A stretch of DNA of 64,000 bases from Paenibacillus urinalis (lineage in GTDB: Bacteria; Bacillota; Bacilli; Paenibacillales; Paenibacillaceae), in assembly GCF_028747985.1 (NCBI RefSeq), contig NZ_CP118108.1, forward strand, positions 4,657,001 through 4,721,000, read 5' to 3'. Made by a program: the position numbers and the translations under genes. Below, piece after piece: positions 8,165 to 17,391 of the stretch (position 1 is its first letter; each line of letters begins with the position of its first letter). A model generated the notes under the pieces. It was given only the letters and a program-made list of their open reading frames with translations. It did no database searches and was not told where the DNA came from.

Positions 8165-8842
8165 TTAGTAGCTGCTGTCAGAACGCTCGCCTTTTGCAAT
8201 CGCAACGCCGCCGCTAGTTCCAATACGGGTAGCTCCCGCTTGAATCATCGTTAATGCATCCTCGCTGCTGCGCACCCCTCCAGAGGCTTTGACGCCTACG
8301 TCAGGCCCCACCGTCTTGCGCATGAGAGCGATATCTTCCTTCGTCGCTCCACCTGTAGAGAAGCCCGTGGAAGTCTTCACATAGTCAGCACCAGCTTGTA
8401 CAGCCAGCTCACACGCACGTACCTTCTCTTCATCCGTTAAGAGGCAGGTCTCAATAATGACTTTGGTCAGTGCTTTGCCTTTAGCTGCGTTGACGACCGC
8501 CGCGATGTCCTCGCGAACGTAATCATCATTGCCATCTTTAAGCGCACTGATGTTAATCACCATGTCCACTTCGGTAGCTCCATTGTTAATAGCATCTGTT
8601 GTTTCGTAAGCTTTTACCGCAGAAGTTGTTGCGCCTAGAGGAAAACCGATAACCGTGCACACTTTAACCTCAGGTGTGTCTTTCAGCACTTCATAAGCAG
8701 TCGCTACAAATGCAGGATTGACACATACGGATGCAAACCCGTAAGTCTTCGCTTCCTCTGCCAGTTTGATAACATCCTCTTTGCGGGCATCCGCCTTAAG
8801 CAGTGTATGATCAACCAAAGGAGAAATCGCTGTTTGATTCAT
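8165..8842 (-). CDS. deoC: Deoxyribose-phosphate aldolase
   Basis: From ATG 8842 the protein has 225 residues, the usual DeoC length. It carries the family signatures DHTLLK near the N-terminus, the Schiff-base lysine in DYVKTSTGF and the second lysine in GVKASGG. It cleaves 2-deoxyribose-5-phosphate to glyceraldehyde-3-phosphate and acetaldehyde in deoxynucleoside salvage. A GTG at 8857 is in frame, but the AGGA ribosome-binding site is 8 nt from 8842. The gene is monocistronic, with its own promoter and terminator. Confidence 0.95.
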   Translation of the reverse strand: MNQTAISPLVDHTLLKADARKEDVIKLAEEAKTYGFASVCVNPAFVATAYEVLKDTPEVKVCTVIGFPLGATTSAVKAYETTDAINNGATEVDMVINISALKDGNDDYVREDIAAVVNAAKGKALTKVIIETCLLTDEEKVRACELAVQAGADYVKTSTGFSTGGATKEDIALMRKTVGPDVGVKASGGVRSSEDALTMIQAGATRIGTSGGVAIAKGERSDSSY

Positions 8843-8887
8843 TTTTATCGTCCTCACTATTTGTTTTATTCTGTTGCTCCATATCTA

Positions 8888-8915
8888 ATCATACCAATAC
8901 TAATTAGGTTTGCAA
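8888..8915 (-). promoter_or_regulatory. deoC promoter (sigma-A type)
   Basis: TTGCAA and TATGAT with a 16-bp spacer on the minus strand, about 45 bp before the deoC start and downstream of the qox terminator. Confidence 0.55.
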
Positions 8916-8946
8916 AGGCAGGCCAGATCTATTCATGTGCATGACC

Positions 8947-8989
8947 AAAAAAGAGCACCTTGCTCGATGGTTAGAAAGGCAAGGTGCTC
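8947..8989 (-). terminator. Terminator of the qox operon
   Basis: Perfect 11-bp stem (GAGCACCTTGC with its complement) and 15-nt loop, followed on the minus strand by six T residues, 45 bp after qoxD. Confidence 0.9.
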
Positions 8990-9033
8990 ATTCATTATAG
9001 ATTAGCTTGCTAAGACACGTTTTCTTATCAGGA

Positions 9034-9369
9034 TCAGTGAGCCACTTGGTTGTTCATCATGATCCAGATCGAGCCTACAACGATTGTAAGCACGAGCAGG
9101 ATACCCAGAATCAGACCCATAACGTTCCACTTCGGCTTACCTGCTTCTCCATCACGAATGTGCATGAAGAATAGGAGCTGTACCCCAAACTGCAGTACCG
9201 CCATGATCAAAATGATAACCATGTTTACGGTTCTACTGAACATGTCATTCAGAACGACAACAAGCGGAATGATGGTCAGGATAATCGAGATGACATATCC
9301 AATGGTGTAAGATTTAAGTGATCCATGCTCCTCATGAGATTCATGTGCATGATTATGCTGTTCCGCCAT
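9034..9369 (-). CDS. qoxD: Quinol oxidase subunit IV
   Basis: A 111-residue protein with a His-rich N-terminus (about 1-16) and three membrane helices (about 20-42, 48-70, 82-105), the shape of CyoD/QoxD subunit IV of haem-copper oxidases. It contains the family-typical QLLFFMHI stretch. It begins 1 bp after qoxC and is last in the operon. Subunit IV assists assembly or stability of the oxidase rather than catalysis. Confidence 0.9.
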   Translation of the reverse strand: MAEQHNHAHESHEEHGSLKSYTIGYVISIILTIIPLVVVLNDMFSRTVNMVIILIMAVLQFGVQLLFFMHIRDGEAGKPKWNVMGLILGILLVLTIVVGSIWIMMNNQVAH

Positions 9370-9370
9370 C

Positions 9371-9988
9371 TTACATCACCCCCATCAGATAGACGATCGT
9401 AAGGAGGAAGATCCAAACGACGTCCAAAAAGTGCCAGAATAAGCTTAAGTTCATTACTTTACCACGAATCTCAGGAGTAATTCCGCGCTTCTTCAATTGG
9501 AGAAGCAGACCGAACATCCAGAACAGACCAAACGTTACGTGAGCGCCGTGAGTACCAACCAAAGTATAGAAGGCACCGGTGAAGGCACTCGTAGTAATCA
9601 GAGCTCCGTGGTGAACCATTTCAGTGAACTCGTAAATTTCAAGACCCAAGAATGTCAGACCCAGTACAGCTGTAACAATCAGCCAGATCGTGAGTCCCTT
9701 CTTATCTCCGCGGTTCATTGCAAGAATAGCAAGTCCGCTCGTGAAGCTGCTCGTCAACAGGACGAATGTGTTGATAATAATGATCGTCATGTTAAACAGA
9801 TCCGGCCCTTCTGGTCCGCCTGCCGTATTATCCTTCAACACGATATAGGTTGCAAAGAATACAGAAAACAGAATCAAGTCAGAGATTAGAAATAGCCAGA
9901 ATCCTAAAGTCTTTAGTTCCTGTGGATCATGATGACCATGGTCGTGACCGTGATCATCATGATGATTATTTACTGCTGTGTGTGCCAT
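9371..9988 (-). CDS. qoxC: Quinol oxidase subunit III
   Basis: A 205-residue membrane protein with a His/Asp-rich N-terminal tail (about 1-24) and five membrane helices, matching QoxC/CyoC subunit III. The final A of the qoxB stop is shared with the start ATG (TAATG), so the two are translationally coupled. Subunit III has no redox centre and stabilises the proton-pumping core. The downstream neighbour is qoxD. Confidence 0.93.
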   Translation of the reverse strand: MAHTAVNNHHDDHGHDHGHHDPQELKTLGFWLFLISDLILFSVFFATYIVLKDNTAGGPEGPDLFNMTIIIINTFVLLTSSFTSGLAILAMNRGDKKGLTIWLIVTAVLGLTFLGLEIYEFTEMVHHGALITTSAFTGAFYTLVGTHGAHVTFGLFWMFGLLLQLKKRGITPEIRGKVMNLSLFWHFLDVVWIFLLTIVYLMGVM

Positions 9989-11970
9989 TATACCGACCCC
10001 CTCAAGGCTGCTTCGGTACGTCTAACTTCTTCAGCCGGGATGTAGTAATCCGTGTCGTACTGGAACGAGCGTGCAAACAGAGTTGCAACCACGCCAAGCA
10101 GTCCAGGGATATACATCCACCACCAATCCCATACAAACCCAAAGCCTGCGATAAAGAAGAAGACAGACATCACGAATGGAACACCTGTGTTTTTCGGCAT
10201 ATGAATTGGCTCATATGATGGCTCAGCTGTTTGCGTTTGATGAGCGCCCGTAGCTTTACGTTGTTTATCCTCCCAAAATTGATCGACAGAATCGACTTTT
10301 GGAACGAAAGCAAAGTTATATTCAGGTACCGGAGAAGGAATAGACCATTCGAGTGTACGAGCATCCCATGGATCCGCTCCGACCTTGTTTTCTTTGTATT
10401 TTCGAATACCATCTGCAATTTGCAAGAGCTGGAACAGGAAGCCGGCACCCATTAGGAATGCCCCGACTGAAGATACCACGTTCAGCGTTGCCCAGCCTGT
10501 ATCCCATCCGTACGTGTACAGACGGCGAGTCATACCCATTAGTCCAAGTGCATATTGCGGCATAAATGTGATATAGAAACCAATGTTCCATGTCCAGAAT
10601 GCCCAATGTCCCCAGCGGTTCGGCAAGTTGAATCCGAACAGCTTCGGCCACCAGTAGTACATACCAGCAAAGTAACCGAATACGACACCACCGATCAGAA
10701 CCTGGTGGAAGTGAGCGATCAAGAAGTAACTGTTATGAAACTGGAAGTCAGCCGGCGCAACGGACAGCATAACACCTGTCATCCCCCCGATAATAAAGCA
10801 CGGCAGGAATGCAATGGTCCACATCATTGGAAGCGTAAAACGAATTCGTCCGCGATACATGGTAAACAGCCAGTTGAAGACCTTGACACCCGTAGGTATC
10901 GAAATCAACATCGTCGTTATCGCGAAGAATGCATTGACATCGGCGCCTGATCCCATCGTGAAGAAGTGATGGACCCAAGTGAAGAAGGACAGTACGCTGA
11001 TGATCAGCATTGCAAATACCATCGATTTATATCCAAACAATCTCTTTCTAGAGAAAGTCGCCACGATTTCGGAGAAGATACCGAAAGCTGGCAAGACAAC
11101 GATATAAACCTCTGGGTGACCCCACATCCAGATGAGGTTGATATACATCATCGGGTTACCCCCGAGATCCAGCGTGAAGAAATGCGTTCCTGCGAAACGA
11201 TCCATGAAGAGCAAGAACAAAGTAACCGTCAGGATCGGGAATGCAAACAAAATAATAATGTTGGTAGCAAATACGGACCAGGTAAACATCGGCATTTTCA
11301 TCCAAGTCATACCTGGAGCACGCATCTTGATAATCGTTACAAGGAAGTTAATCCCTGTGGCGAGGGAACCGATACCGGATATCTGTATCCCCCATATATA
11401 GAAGTTCTGTCCTACCCCCGGGCTAAATTCAAGCCCTGATAAAGGTGGATAACTGAGCCATCCGGCTGCAGGTGAACCCCCGATTACGAATGAAAGGTTA
11501 AACAGCATTGCACCTAGGAAGAACAGCCAGAAGCTGACAGCATTCAGATAAGGGAAGGCGACATCTCGCGCCCCGATCTGAAGAGGTACAACCACATTAA
11601 ACAGACCGAACATAAATGGCATTGCCATAAACAAAATCATGATCGTTCCGTGCGTAGTAAAGACTTGGTTATAGTGATCCGCATGTAAGAATTCCATACC
11701 TGGTAAAGCCAGCTGGAATCTCATCATAAGCGCGTCCACGCCACCGCGGAACATCATTAGAATCGCGGCCAAGATGTACATGATACCGATTTTTTTGTGG
11801 TCAACGGTCGTCAACCAGTTTTTCCAGAGCCAGCCCCATTTTTTAAAATAAGTGAGTCCGACGACGATCGCAAGTGATGCTAGGCCGATAGATACCTGTG
11901 CCCCTAAAATAAGGGGATCGCCTGTTACCAAAAACTCTGTCGTCAGGAACTCCCACAAATCACTTAACAT
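9988..11970 (-). CDS. qoxB: Quinol oxidase subunit I (haem-copper catalytic subunit)
   Basis: A 660-residue protein with about 14-15 membrane helices, the long QoxB form. It contains the haem a ligand region (QVFTTHGTIMI), the CuB / cross-linked motif WGHPEVY, the paired histidines in TWVHHFFTMG and the distal haem ligands in HFHQVLIGG. It reduces oxygen to water and pumps protons. The ATG has AGGAGG 10 nt upstream and lies 29 bp after qoxA. The accompanying subunit II lacks CuA ligands, so the electron donor is quinol rather than cytochrome c. Confidence 0.95.
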   Translation of the reverse strand: MLSDLWEFLTTEFLVTGDPLILGAQVSIGLASLAIVVGLTYFKKWGWLWKNWLTTVDHKKIGIMYILAAILMMFRGGVDALMMRFQLALPGMEFLHADHYNQVFTTHGTIMILFMAMPFMFGLFNVVVPLQIGARDVAFPYLNAVSFWLFFLGAMLFNLSFVIGGSPAAGWLSYPPLSGLEFSPGVGQNFYIWGIQISGIGSLATGINFLVTIIKMRAPGMTWMKMPMFTWSVFATNIIILFAFPILTVTLFLLFMDRFAGTHFFTLDLGGNPMMYINLIWMWGHPEVYIVVLPAFGIFSEIVATFSRKRLFGYKSMVFAMLIISVLSFFTWVHHFFTMGSGADVNAFFAITTMLISIPTGVKVFNWLFTMYRGRIRFTLPMMWTIAFLPCFIIGGMTGVMLSVAPADFQFHNSYFLIAHFHQVLIGGVVFGYFAGMYYWWPKLFGFNLPNRWGHWAFWTWNIGFYITFMPQYALGLMGMTRRLYTYGWDTGWATLNVVSSVGAFLMGAGFLFQLLQIADGIRKYKENKVGADPWDARTLEWSIPSPVPEYNFAFVPKVDSVDQFWEDKQRKATGAHQTQTAEPSYEPIHMPKNTGVPFVMSVFFFIAGFGFVWDWWWMYIPGLLGVVATLFARSFQYDTDYYIPAEEVRRTEAALRGSV

Positions 11971-11999
11971 GAATGAAGGGCCTCCTTTCGAGCTAATGT

Positions 12000-12908
12000 T
12001 TATTCGTGCGTTGTTTCAGCAGATTCTTTTTTATCCACTACGTATTTAGTAACGATATCGTTAAACAGTCCTTCAGGGAATGCTGAGAAATATTGAACTT
12101 CCTCAACACTTGGATCAGAGAGCTGATCATAGCCTTCAGCCGTAAGCGGCTGAGAGTTCAGCTTCACTTCATTAATCCAGTTGTTGTAGTCTTCCTCGGA
12201 AACCGCATTTACATCAAATTTCATATCTGTGTAATGCTCTCCAGAGAAGTTAGCCCCTGAACCCATGAAGGTTCCCTGGTCATCGGCTTGAAGATGAAGC
12301 ACCATAGCCATACCCGACATCGTGTACATTTGTCCGCCAAGTTCCGGAATCCAGAACGAGTTCATCGGTGCATCCGAAGTCAGCTCGAAACGAATTGGTG
12401 TATCTTCAGGAATCGTCAGTGTATTTACAGTCGCTACATTCGAATCCGGGTACATAAACAACCATTTCCAGTCCAGGGAGGTTACTTGAATCGTAATCGG
12501 CTCCTTATCAGACACGAGCGGTTTCGAAGGCTCTGTTGCATACGTATAGCGCACAGTGACTGCACCAAGTACGATAATGATTAGAATAGGAAGTCCCCAC
12601 CATATCGCCTCGGCAACTGTGCTGTGCGCCCAGTTCGGTGAATATTTCGCTTTGTTTCCAGGTGTGTCACGGTATTTCCATACAATAACACCGACGAGTA
12701 TTAATGTAGGTACAATGATGATCGCACACAAAATGGTTGATATTATGATCAAATCCCTTTGTGCCTCGCCGATCGGTCCACTTGGATCGAGTACAACGTA
12801 TTTTCCGTTCTCATCTGCAAACAGTGACCATATCATAACGCCCAAGGTAACGAGCGTAATCACTACTGCAAGAATGATTTTGGAAAGCGATCTAGGTTTT
12901 TTATCCAT
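12000..12908 (-). CDS. qoxA: Quinol oxidase subunit II
   Basis: From ATG 12908 (AGGAGAGGGG ribosome-binding site) the protein has 302 residues. It has an N-terminal membrane helix (about 14-32), a second at about 52-78, another hydrophobic segment at about 100-118, then a cupredoxin domain. The cytochrome c oxidase CuA signature (two Cys and His) is absent: the equivalent loop reads ANFSGEHYTDMKF. That makes this the quinol-oxidising type. No lipobox cysteine is visible. It is the first gene of the qoxABCD operon, preceded by a region rich in TTGTGA/TCACAA elements. Confidence 0.92.
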   Translation of the reverse strand: MDKKPRSLSKIILAVVITLVTLGVMIWSLFADENGKYVVLDPSGPIGEAQRDLIIISTILCAIIIVPTLILVGVIVWKYRDTPGNKAKYSPNWAHSTVAEAIWWGLPILIIIVLGAVTVRYTYATEPSKPLVSDKEPITIQVTSLDWKWLFMYPDSNVATVNTLTIPEDTPIRFELTSDAPMNSFWIPELGGQMYTMSGMAMVLHLQADDQGTFMGSGANFSGEHYTDMKFDVNAVSEEDYNNWINEVKLNSQPLTAEGYDQLSDPSVEEVQYFSAFPEGLFNDIVTKYVVDKKESAETTHE

Positions 12909-13020
12909 CTTGATCCCCTCTCCTTTAATGCGCAATTACAAACGATGCTATTATCTTCCCCCTAAAGATATCAGAAATTCATGACAATAAAACGGGTGTT
13001 AACAAATTTGTCGAATTTGA

Positions 13021-13049
13021 TCACAAATTTTGTGAATTTTTTCTCACAA
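13021..13049. promoter_or_regulatory. TTGTGA/TCACAA inverted repeats upstream of qoxA (Rex/ResD-like)
   Basis: Positions 13021-13035 are TCACAAA-T-TTTGTGA (7-bp arms). Overlapping it, 13030-13049 reads TTGTGA-N8-TCACAA, and 13029-13037 is TTTGTGAAT. The half-sites match those of the redox repressor Rex (TTGTGA...TCACAA, normally with 6 bp between) and the ResD recognition sequence TTTGTGAAT. Both regulators control respiratory genes in Bacilli. The site lies about 115-140 bp before qoxA. Which regulator binds is inference. Confidence 0.5.
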
Positions 13050-13076
13050 ATGATCTATTTCCTTGCATTCCGCAAC

Positions 13077-13128
13077 AAAAAGAGCCTTTGCCACTCAAAC
13101 CATTTGGGTTTGTCGGCTAAGGCTCTTT
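13077..13128 (-). terminator. Terminator of the small membrane protein gene
   Basis: AAAGAGCCTTAGCC pairs with GGCAAAGGCTCTTT (one mismatch) across a 22-nt interval, which itself contains AAACCCAAATGGTTT, and is followed by T residues on the minus strand. It insulates the qox promoter region from the gene ending at 13184. Confidence 0.75.
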
Positions 13129-13183
13129 ACCAAATATACAGCTGTTTGAAACAGTCATTTCCCTCTCCCTCGTATGTCTCACT

Positions 13184-13456
13184 TTATTGATCTTCGGTCT
13201 CTTGATCTTTTCTATGGAGATCGAGAAGACCCATTGCTTTTCCTATAAAGTAAATGTAGACACTACCCACCAAAAAGCCTATGCCTACCATAATTCCCAT
13301 GTTGCTGTTCGTCAGTGCATGCAGATTAAACAAACAGATGACTACGCCCGTAATTAAGGCTACCCAGGCCATCACTGTCATCATGAACACCATGCGTACA
13401 GCTCGATCATCCTTCTCTCGGGCAGCGCTGACACGTGCTGGTTTGTTCACAATCAT
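13184..13456 (-). CDS. Small two-helix membrane protein, unknown function
   Basis: A 90-residue protein with a basic N-terminus, two predicted membrane helices (about 22-44 and 52-72) and a charged C-terminal tail (HRKDQETEDQ). A good GGAG ribosome-binding site precedes the ATG, and it has its own terminator. I do not recognise the family. Its position upstream of qoxABCD suggests, but does not show, a link to respiration. Confidence 0.65.
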   Translation of the reverse strand: MIVNKPARVSAAREKDDRAVRMVFMMTVMAWVALITGVVICLFNLHALTNSNMGIMVGIGFLVGSVYIYFIGKAMGLLDLHRKDQETEDQ

Positions 13457-13823
13457 CGTAAGTCAACTCCTTCTAAATTTTGTAAGTGCTTACTACATTT
13501 AATATATCACACTTCAACAAGAATTGTTCACTATTTGTTCAAAATTTAGTCAAAAATTTTTCATTATTTTTGAAATTAAAGGTCATTAACCTTATTTTTA
13601 CAATCCATAACTGGAATTTATTCATTGACACTTCACATTTCTGACTTATTTTCTGACCGTTTTGCTGGCAGGTACATCCTATCTCAAGTAAAATTAACCT
13701 TCATTTGCATATCTACTTATGTAATGTTGGATGACTCGTAAACCGTGAAAAAAGAAAAACCGCCACAGTTAAAAACTGCGGCGGTTTAACCTGAAAAATC
13801 AACTTTATATCAGCACTATTTTA
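13457..13823. other. Intergenic region, 367 bp, AT-rich
   Basis: At 13481-13494 it holds TGTAAGTGCTTACT, a cre-like sequence with central TG in place of CG, close upstream of the small membrane protein gene. A weak promoter candidate for that gene on the minus strand is TGAACA-N18-TATATT. The beta-glucosidase terminator lies at 13751-13786. I see no coding frame or structured RNA in the remaining AT-rich stretch. Confidence 0.5.
13751..13786 (-). terminator. Terminator of the beta-glucosidase gene
   Basis: AACCGCCGCAGTT pairs with AACTGTGGCGGTT (one G-U pair) around a 3-nt loop, followed on the minus strand by a T-rich tract. Confidence 0.9.
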
Positions 13824-15173
13824 TTATACAGGTCTCGTTTCGAGCCAGTTGTTTCTGATCACATTCTGATACCAGTAGAAGCTCTCTTTAGGCGTTCTTA
13901 CCAGTGAGCGATAATCCACATGAACAAGTCCGAATCTCATGCGATAACCCTCTGCCCACTCGAAATTATCCATCATGGACCAAGCCATGTACCCTTTAAC
14001 TTGTATGCCATCGGTTATAGCGCGGTGGATTTGTGCGATATGCTGCTGCAAATATGAAATACGGCGGAAGTCTTTTACCTGTCCGTTCTCCACTTCGTCA
14101 TTGATGCATGCGCCATTTTCGGTAATGTAAATATCGATGTTTCCGTACTTCTGCAAATGATGCAGTGCTTCATACAACCCACGGGATTCAACCGGCCAGC
14201 CGATATCGGTTTGGACGAGTCCCATATCGACCTGTTCAAATCCGAGTACACCGGCATCCGGATTGTAACGATCAACACTCATTGTATAGTAGTTGATTCC
14301 AAGGTGATCAATCGGCTGAGATATCATCTCCATGTCTCCTGGTTTAACGTCTACCTTAGCACCTGCTTGTTCAAACCAGTCAACCATAAATGGAGGATAT
14401 TCCCCCTTGAAGACCGGATCAAGGAACCAATCCGCAAACCATGCAATATGGCGTTCGCTTGCTGCTTTATCCGCATCAGACTTGCTGTAAGGAACGGCCC
14501 ACTCCATATTTGGAGCGATACCGATCTTGCCATCTATACCCAGCTCACGGAACTTCTTAACGGATTTGCCATGTGCCAGCAGAAGACCATGACCCACATT
14601 CAGCGCGGTCTGCAGATCTCGATTGCCTGGTGCATGTGCACCCAACAGATTGGACAGAAAGGCGATGCACCATGGCTCATTAAATGTAAGCCAGCTCTTG
14701 ATCTTACCATTAAACTCACGGTATATGATCTCTGAGAACTTCACAAAAGCATCCACCGTTCTGCTGCTCTCCCAGCCCCCAGCATCTTGAAGGGTTTGAG
14801 GCAAGTCCCAGTGATACAAGGTACAGAACGGTTCAATGCCATTCTCAAGCAATTTGTCTACGAAGCGGTGATAATAATCAAGACCGGCTTGGTTGATCTC
14901 CCCATCCCCATCTGGAAGAATACGAGACCAAGATACCGAGAACCGGTAGCTCTGAATACCAAGCTGCTTCATTAGTTCAATATCTTCTTCATAACGATGA
15001 TAGCTGTCGCACGCGATATCGCCGTTATCTCCATTAAATACTTTACCTGGTGTTTTAGCGAAGGTATCCCAGATGGACGGCCCTCTGCCGTCTTCTGCAG
15101 CCGCTCCCTCGATCTGATACGCAGCTGTAGCCGTACCCCATTTGAAATCTTTAGGAAATTGAAAAATTGTCAT
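13824..15173 (-). CDS. bgl: GH1 family beta-glucosidase
   Basis: A 449-residue cytoplasmic enzyme (no signal peptide) of glycoside hydrolase family 1. The acid/base Glu166 lies in TFNEPW and the nucleophile Glu352 in YITENGA. The N-terminal FKWGTATAAYQIEGA and the aglycone-site WSMMDNFEWAEGY are also typical. It hydrolyses beta-glucosides such as cellobiose or aryl-glucosides and acts on unphosphorylated sugar, which fits import by the adjacent ABC transporter rather than a PTS. It has its own strong promoter with a cre-like site and an ACGTTTTC operator. Substrate preference is inferred. Confidence 0.93.
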   Translation of the reverse strand: MTIFQFPKDFKWGTATAAYQIEGAAAEDGRGPSIWDTFAKTPGKVFNGDNGDIACDSYHRYEEDIELMKQLGIQSYRFSVSWSRILPDGDGEINQAGLDYYHRFVDKLLENGIEPFCTLYHWDLPQTLQDAGGWESSRTVDAFVKFSEIIYREFNGKIKSWLTFNEPWCIAFLSNLLGAHAPGNRDLQTALNVGHGLLLAHGKSVKKFRELGIDGKIGIAPNMEWAVPYSKSDADKAASERHIAWFADWFLDPVFKGEYPPFMVDWFEQAGAKVDVKPGDMEMISQPIDHLGINYYTMSVDRYNPDAGVLGFEQVDMGLVQTDIGWPVESRGLYEALHHLQKYGNIDIYITENGACINDEVENGQVKDFRRISYLQQHIAQIHRAITDGIQVKGYMAWSMMDNFEWAEGYRMRFGLVHVDYRSLVRTPKESFYWYQNVIRNNWLETRPV

Positions 15174-15201
15174 TTAGAGCTCCCCCAATAATTCAGATTA
15201 C

Positions 15202-15322
15202 TAAAACGTTTTCGATTAAAACAAAAAATGAAAGTTAACTGATTAGAATTCAATTAACCCCTTGAATGAAAGTGCTTACACATATTCATAAAAATTATAG
15301 TTCATATTCACCCTAAGGTCAA
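15202..15322 (-). promoter_or_regulatory. bgl promoter with cre-like site and ACGTTTTC operator
   Basis: TTGACC (15322-15317) and TATAAT (15299-15294) with 17-bp spacing form a strong sigma-A promoter. A cre-like element TGAAAGTGCTTACA lies at 15267-15280, starting a few bases after the predicted transcription start. TAAAACGTTTTCGA at 15202-15215 lies in the leader, 29 bp before the ATG. The same order occurs before the first binding-protein gene. Confidence 0.7.
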
Positions 15323-15344
15323 TGATAGAACTCTTGATTACAGT

Positions 15345-15382
15345 AAAAAAAGAAGAGGAGATTATGAGCTAATCTCCTCTTC
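15345..15382 (-). terminator. Terminator of binding-protein gene 1
   Basis: Perfect 13-bp stem (GAAGAGGAGATTA and complement), 5-nt loop, then a run of seven T residues on the minus strand. Confidence 0.93.
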
Positions 15383-15412
15383 GCGAGGTACTACATTATT
15401 TTTTAATTATAA

Positions 15413-17113
15413 TTACAGGTCTTGCCCAGTCCACAATTCAACACGAGCCTTAACCCACTCTGTATACTGTTGTTCCATCTCTACAGCTCCTGCTTTATCA
15501 AGCTCTTGCAGCATGGTGTCGTAGATTTGGTCGAATTTATCCGGAGTAGATACAATCGCTTCAGGAATACGTTTCTGGATAATGTCTTGTGTCTTCTGGA
15601 AGGTTACTTCGTAATCCGTTCCAGATGGTACTGGCATATTATAAGCTGCGCCCCACTCTTTAACTGGGAAGTCCTCTTCGGATGGGAACAGATCCTTCCA
15701 AGTGTCTACGCCATATCCAGCCAGTGTTTCCTTCTCAGCTTCGTTGTAGTTCTTAACAATCTCCTCAGGGAAGTTTGTTGTGTAGTAGTTGCCGGATGGA
15801 TCCTTCACACCGTCACCATAGTGTGCACTGAATGCAGTGTAAAGGCCAATTCCTGTTTCTTTTGTAAAGTTTGCATTGTCATTGCTCTTACGATCTTGTA
15901 CTTCAGCAGGGATCTTACGAACACCGTCTTCTACAACATAATGCTCGCCTTCAACTCCCCAGTTATTAAGAACTTGAGCTTCATCAGAAGCAAGCCAGTC
16001 AAGGAACTTGATTGTGCGTACAGGATCTTCGTTACTTACTGTAATACCAATACCATAAGCATCCAGACCGATATCCTGGAAGTCAGCACGCTTGTAAGTC
16101 TCATCAAGACTTACAGGATAATGACCGTATGTCTCTTCGAACTTACCTGCAGATTTCAGTGCGTTCTCCGCATCGCCATATGCCCATCCTTGATCAATCA
16201 GACCAAGTACTCGACCACTCGCAATTTTTGCTTTGTATTGGTCATCTTTTTGAATGAAGCTGTCTTTATCTAGAAGACCTTCATTGTACATTTTATTCAA
16301 CCAGCGGAAATATTCTTTCTCTTCTGGGCGTTTGTAATGAAGCATGGCTTCATAAGTTTCTGGGTTGATGTAGTATTCGCCATCGTCAGGAGCACCTGTT
16401 GCGGCAAATGCCGGGTTTGTAACCGTAATCATGATTCTCCAGCCGTCTGCACTAAGTGTAAGTGGAATGGTTGGCTGTCCATCTTCGGTTGTTGGATGCT
16501 TCGCGTAGTACTCGCGCAGCGCGTTTTCGAAATCTTCGAGTGTCTTAATCTCTGGGTATCCAAGCTCTTTAACGACTTTGTGCTGAAGGTTGAAGCCGCC
16601 GCCTGCATCAAAGTAAGTTTGACCTACACCTGCATTCGTTGGGATTGCGTAAATAGCAGGGTCTTCGTTGCTGTATTTCAGTCGGTCCATTTGACCTTCA
16701 TATAGCTTCTTCAAGTTAGGTGCATGTTCCTCAATCAAATCGGTCATGTCAATCATTGCACCTGCGTCAACCAGCTTAGACAAGTTACCTTTAGGGAAAA
16801 TCAGGTCAGGATAATCTCCACTCGCTGCCATAAGAGCGATCTTGTCGTTACCGCCGCCGCTGGAAATATCATATTCCGCATTAATTGTAACGCCTGTTTC
16901 TTCAATAATTTTCTGACCAACAGCATCTTGCATCTTGTTCCAGTTCGGACTTGCATCCGCACCGAAGAAAGTTAATGTAATTGGCTCAGTAGAGTCCGAA
17001 GTAGCTTCTGTTCCTGTGCCTGAACCCTCATTTGTATTTCCGCAGGCAGCAGTAAACAACATTGTGCTTGCAAGCAGCAACATAGCGATTGTCTTTGGCG
17101 CTTTGTGCTTCAT
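15413..17113 (-). CDS. Extracellular sugar-binding lipoprotein (ABC importer), paralog 1
   Basis: A 566-residue family-1 solute-binding protein. The signal peptide ends in lipobox FTAAC with Cys24. The mature protein opens with GNTNEG and SITLTFFGAD-like binding-protein features, and has the long form typical of LplA/YtcQ-like Paenibacillus proteins. It is clearly homologous along its whole length to the protein encoded at 17736-19439. It has its own promoter and terminator, so it can be expressed separately from the LplB/LplC-like permeases. Likely ligand: beta-gluco-oligosaccharide, inferred only from the neighbouring GH1 gene. Confidence 0.9.
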   Translation of the reverse strand: MKHKAPKTIAMLLLASTMLFTAACGNTNEGSGTGTEATSDSTEPITLTFFGADASPNWNKMQDAVGQKIIEETGVTINAEYDISSGGGNDKIALMAASGDYPDLIFPKGNLSKLVDAGAMIDMTDLIEEHAPNLKKLYEGQMDRLKYSNEDPAIYAIPTNAGVGQTYFDAGGGFNLQHKVVKELGYPEIKTLEDFENALREYYAKHPTTEDGQPTIPLTLSADGWRIMITVTNPAFAATGAPDDGEYYINPETYEAMLHYKRPEEKEYFRWLNKMYNEGLLDKDSFIQKDDQYKAKIASGRVLGLIDQGWAYGDAENALKSAGKFEETYGHYPVSLDETYKRADFQDIGLDAYGIGITVSNEDPVRTIKFLDWLASDEAQVLNNWGVEGEHYVVEDGVRKIPAEVQDRKSNDNANFTKETGIGLYTAFSAHYGDGVKDPSGNYYTTNFPEEIVKNYNEAEKETLAGYGVDTWKDLFPSEEDFPVKEWGAAYNMPVPSGTDYEVTFQKTQDIIQKRIPEAIVSTPDKFDQIYDTMLQELDKAGAVEMEQQYTEWVKARVELWTGQDL

Positions 17114-17316
17114 TTGCTGTAATCCCCCTTAAAAAAATCTTTTATATGCATAACAGGTTGCCCTGTATATACCGATAATGAAAAAGAACGAAATAACATG
17201 AATTATTAAATATTACAAATAAAGCGCTTAAGTAAAACCGAAAAAGGATTGAGAAGCTAATAATTGTGTAGCTAGTGAGGAAAAAAGTTTAATAATTGAG
17301 TTTAATCTAAGTTGAG

Positions 17317-17391
17317 GAGAACGTTTTCGAAACTAGGTAATGTAAGTGCTTTCAATATATTCATTGTATAAAATTCCCCTCAATAAGTCAA
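17317..17391 (-). promoter_or_regulatory. Promoter of binding-protein gene 1 with cre-like site and operator
   Basis: TTGACT (17391-17386) and TACAAT (17368-17363) with a 17-bp spacer. TGTAAGTGCTTTCA (17341-17354) matches the cre consensus except for TG in place of the central CG and lies at about +2 to +15. GAGAACGTTTTCGA (17317-17330) follows in the leader. A further ACGTTTTC site at 17562-17575 lies upstream. Confidence 0.7.

Noticed and set aside
15422..16273. Long plus-strand open frame (283 codons) antisense to binding-protein gene 1
   Set aside because: The translation is Cys/Phe/Val-rich without domains, has no ribosome-binding site, and a similar antisense frame appears at 17778-18584 opposite the paralog. 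Both are by-products of the codon use of the real genes.
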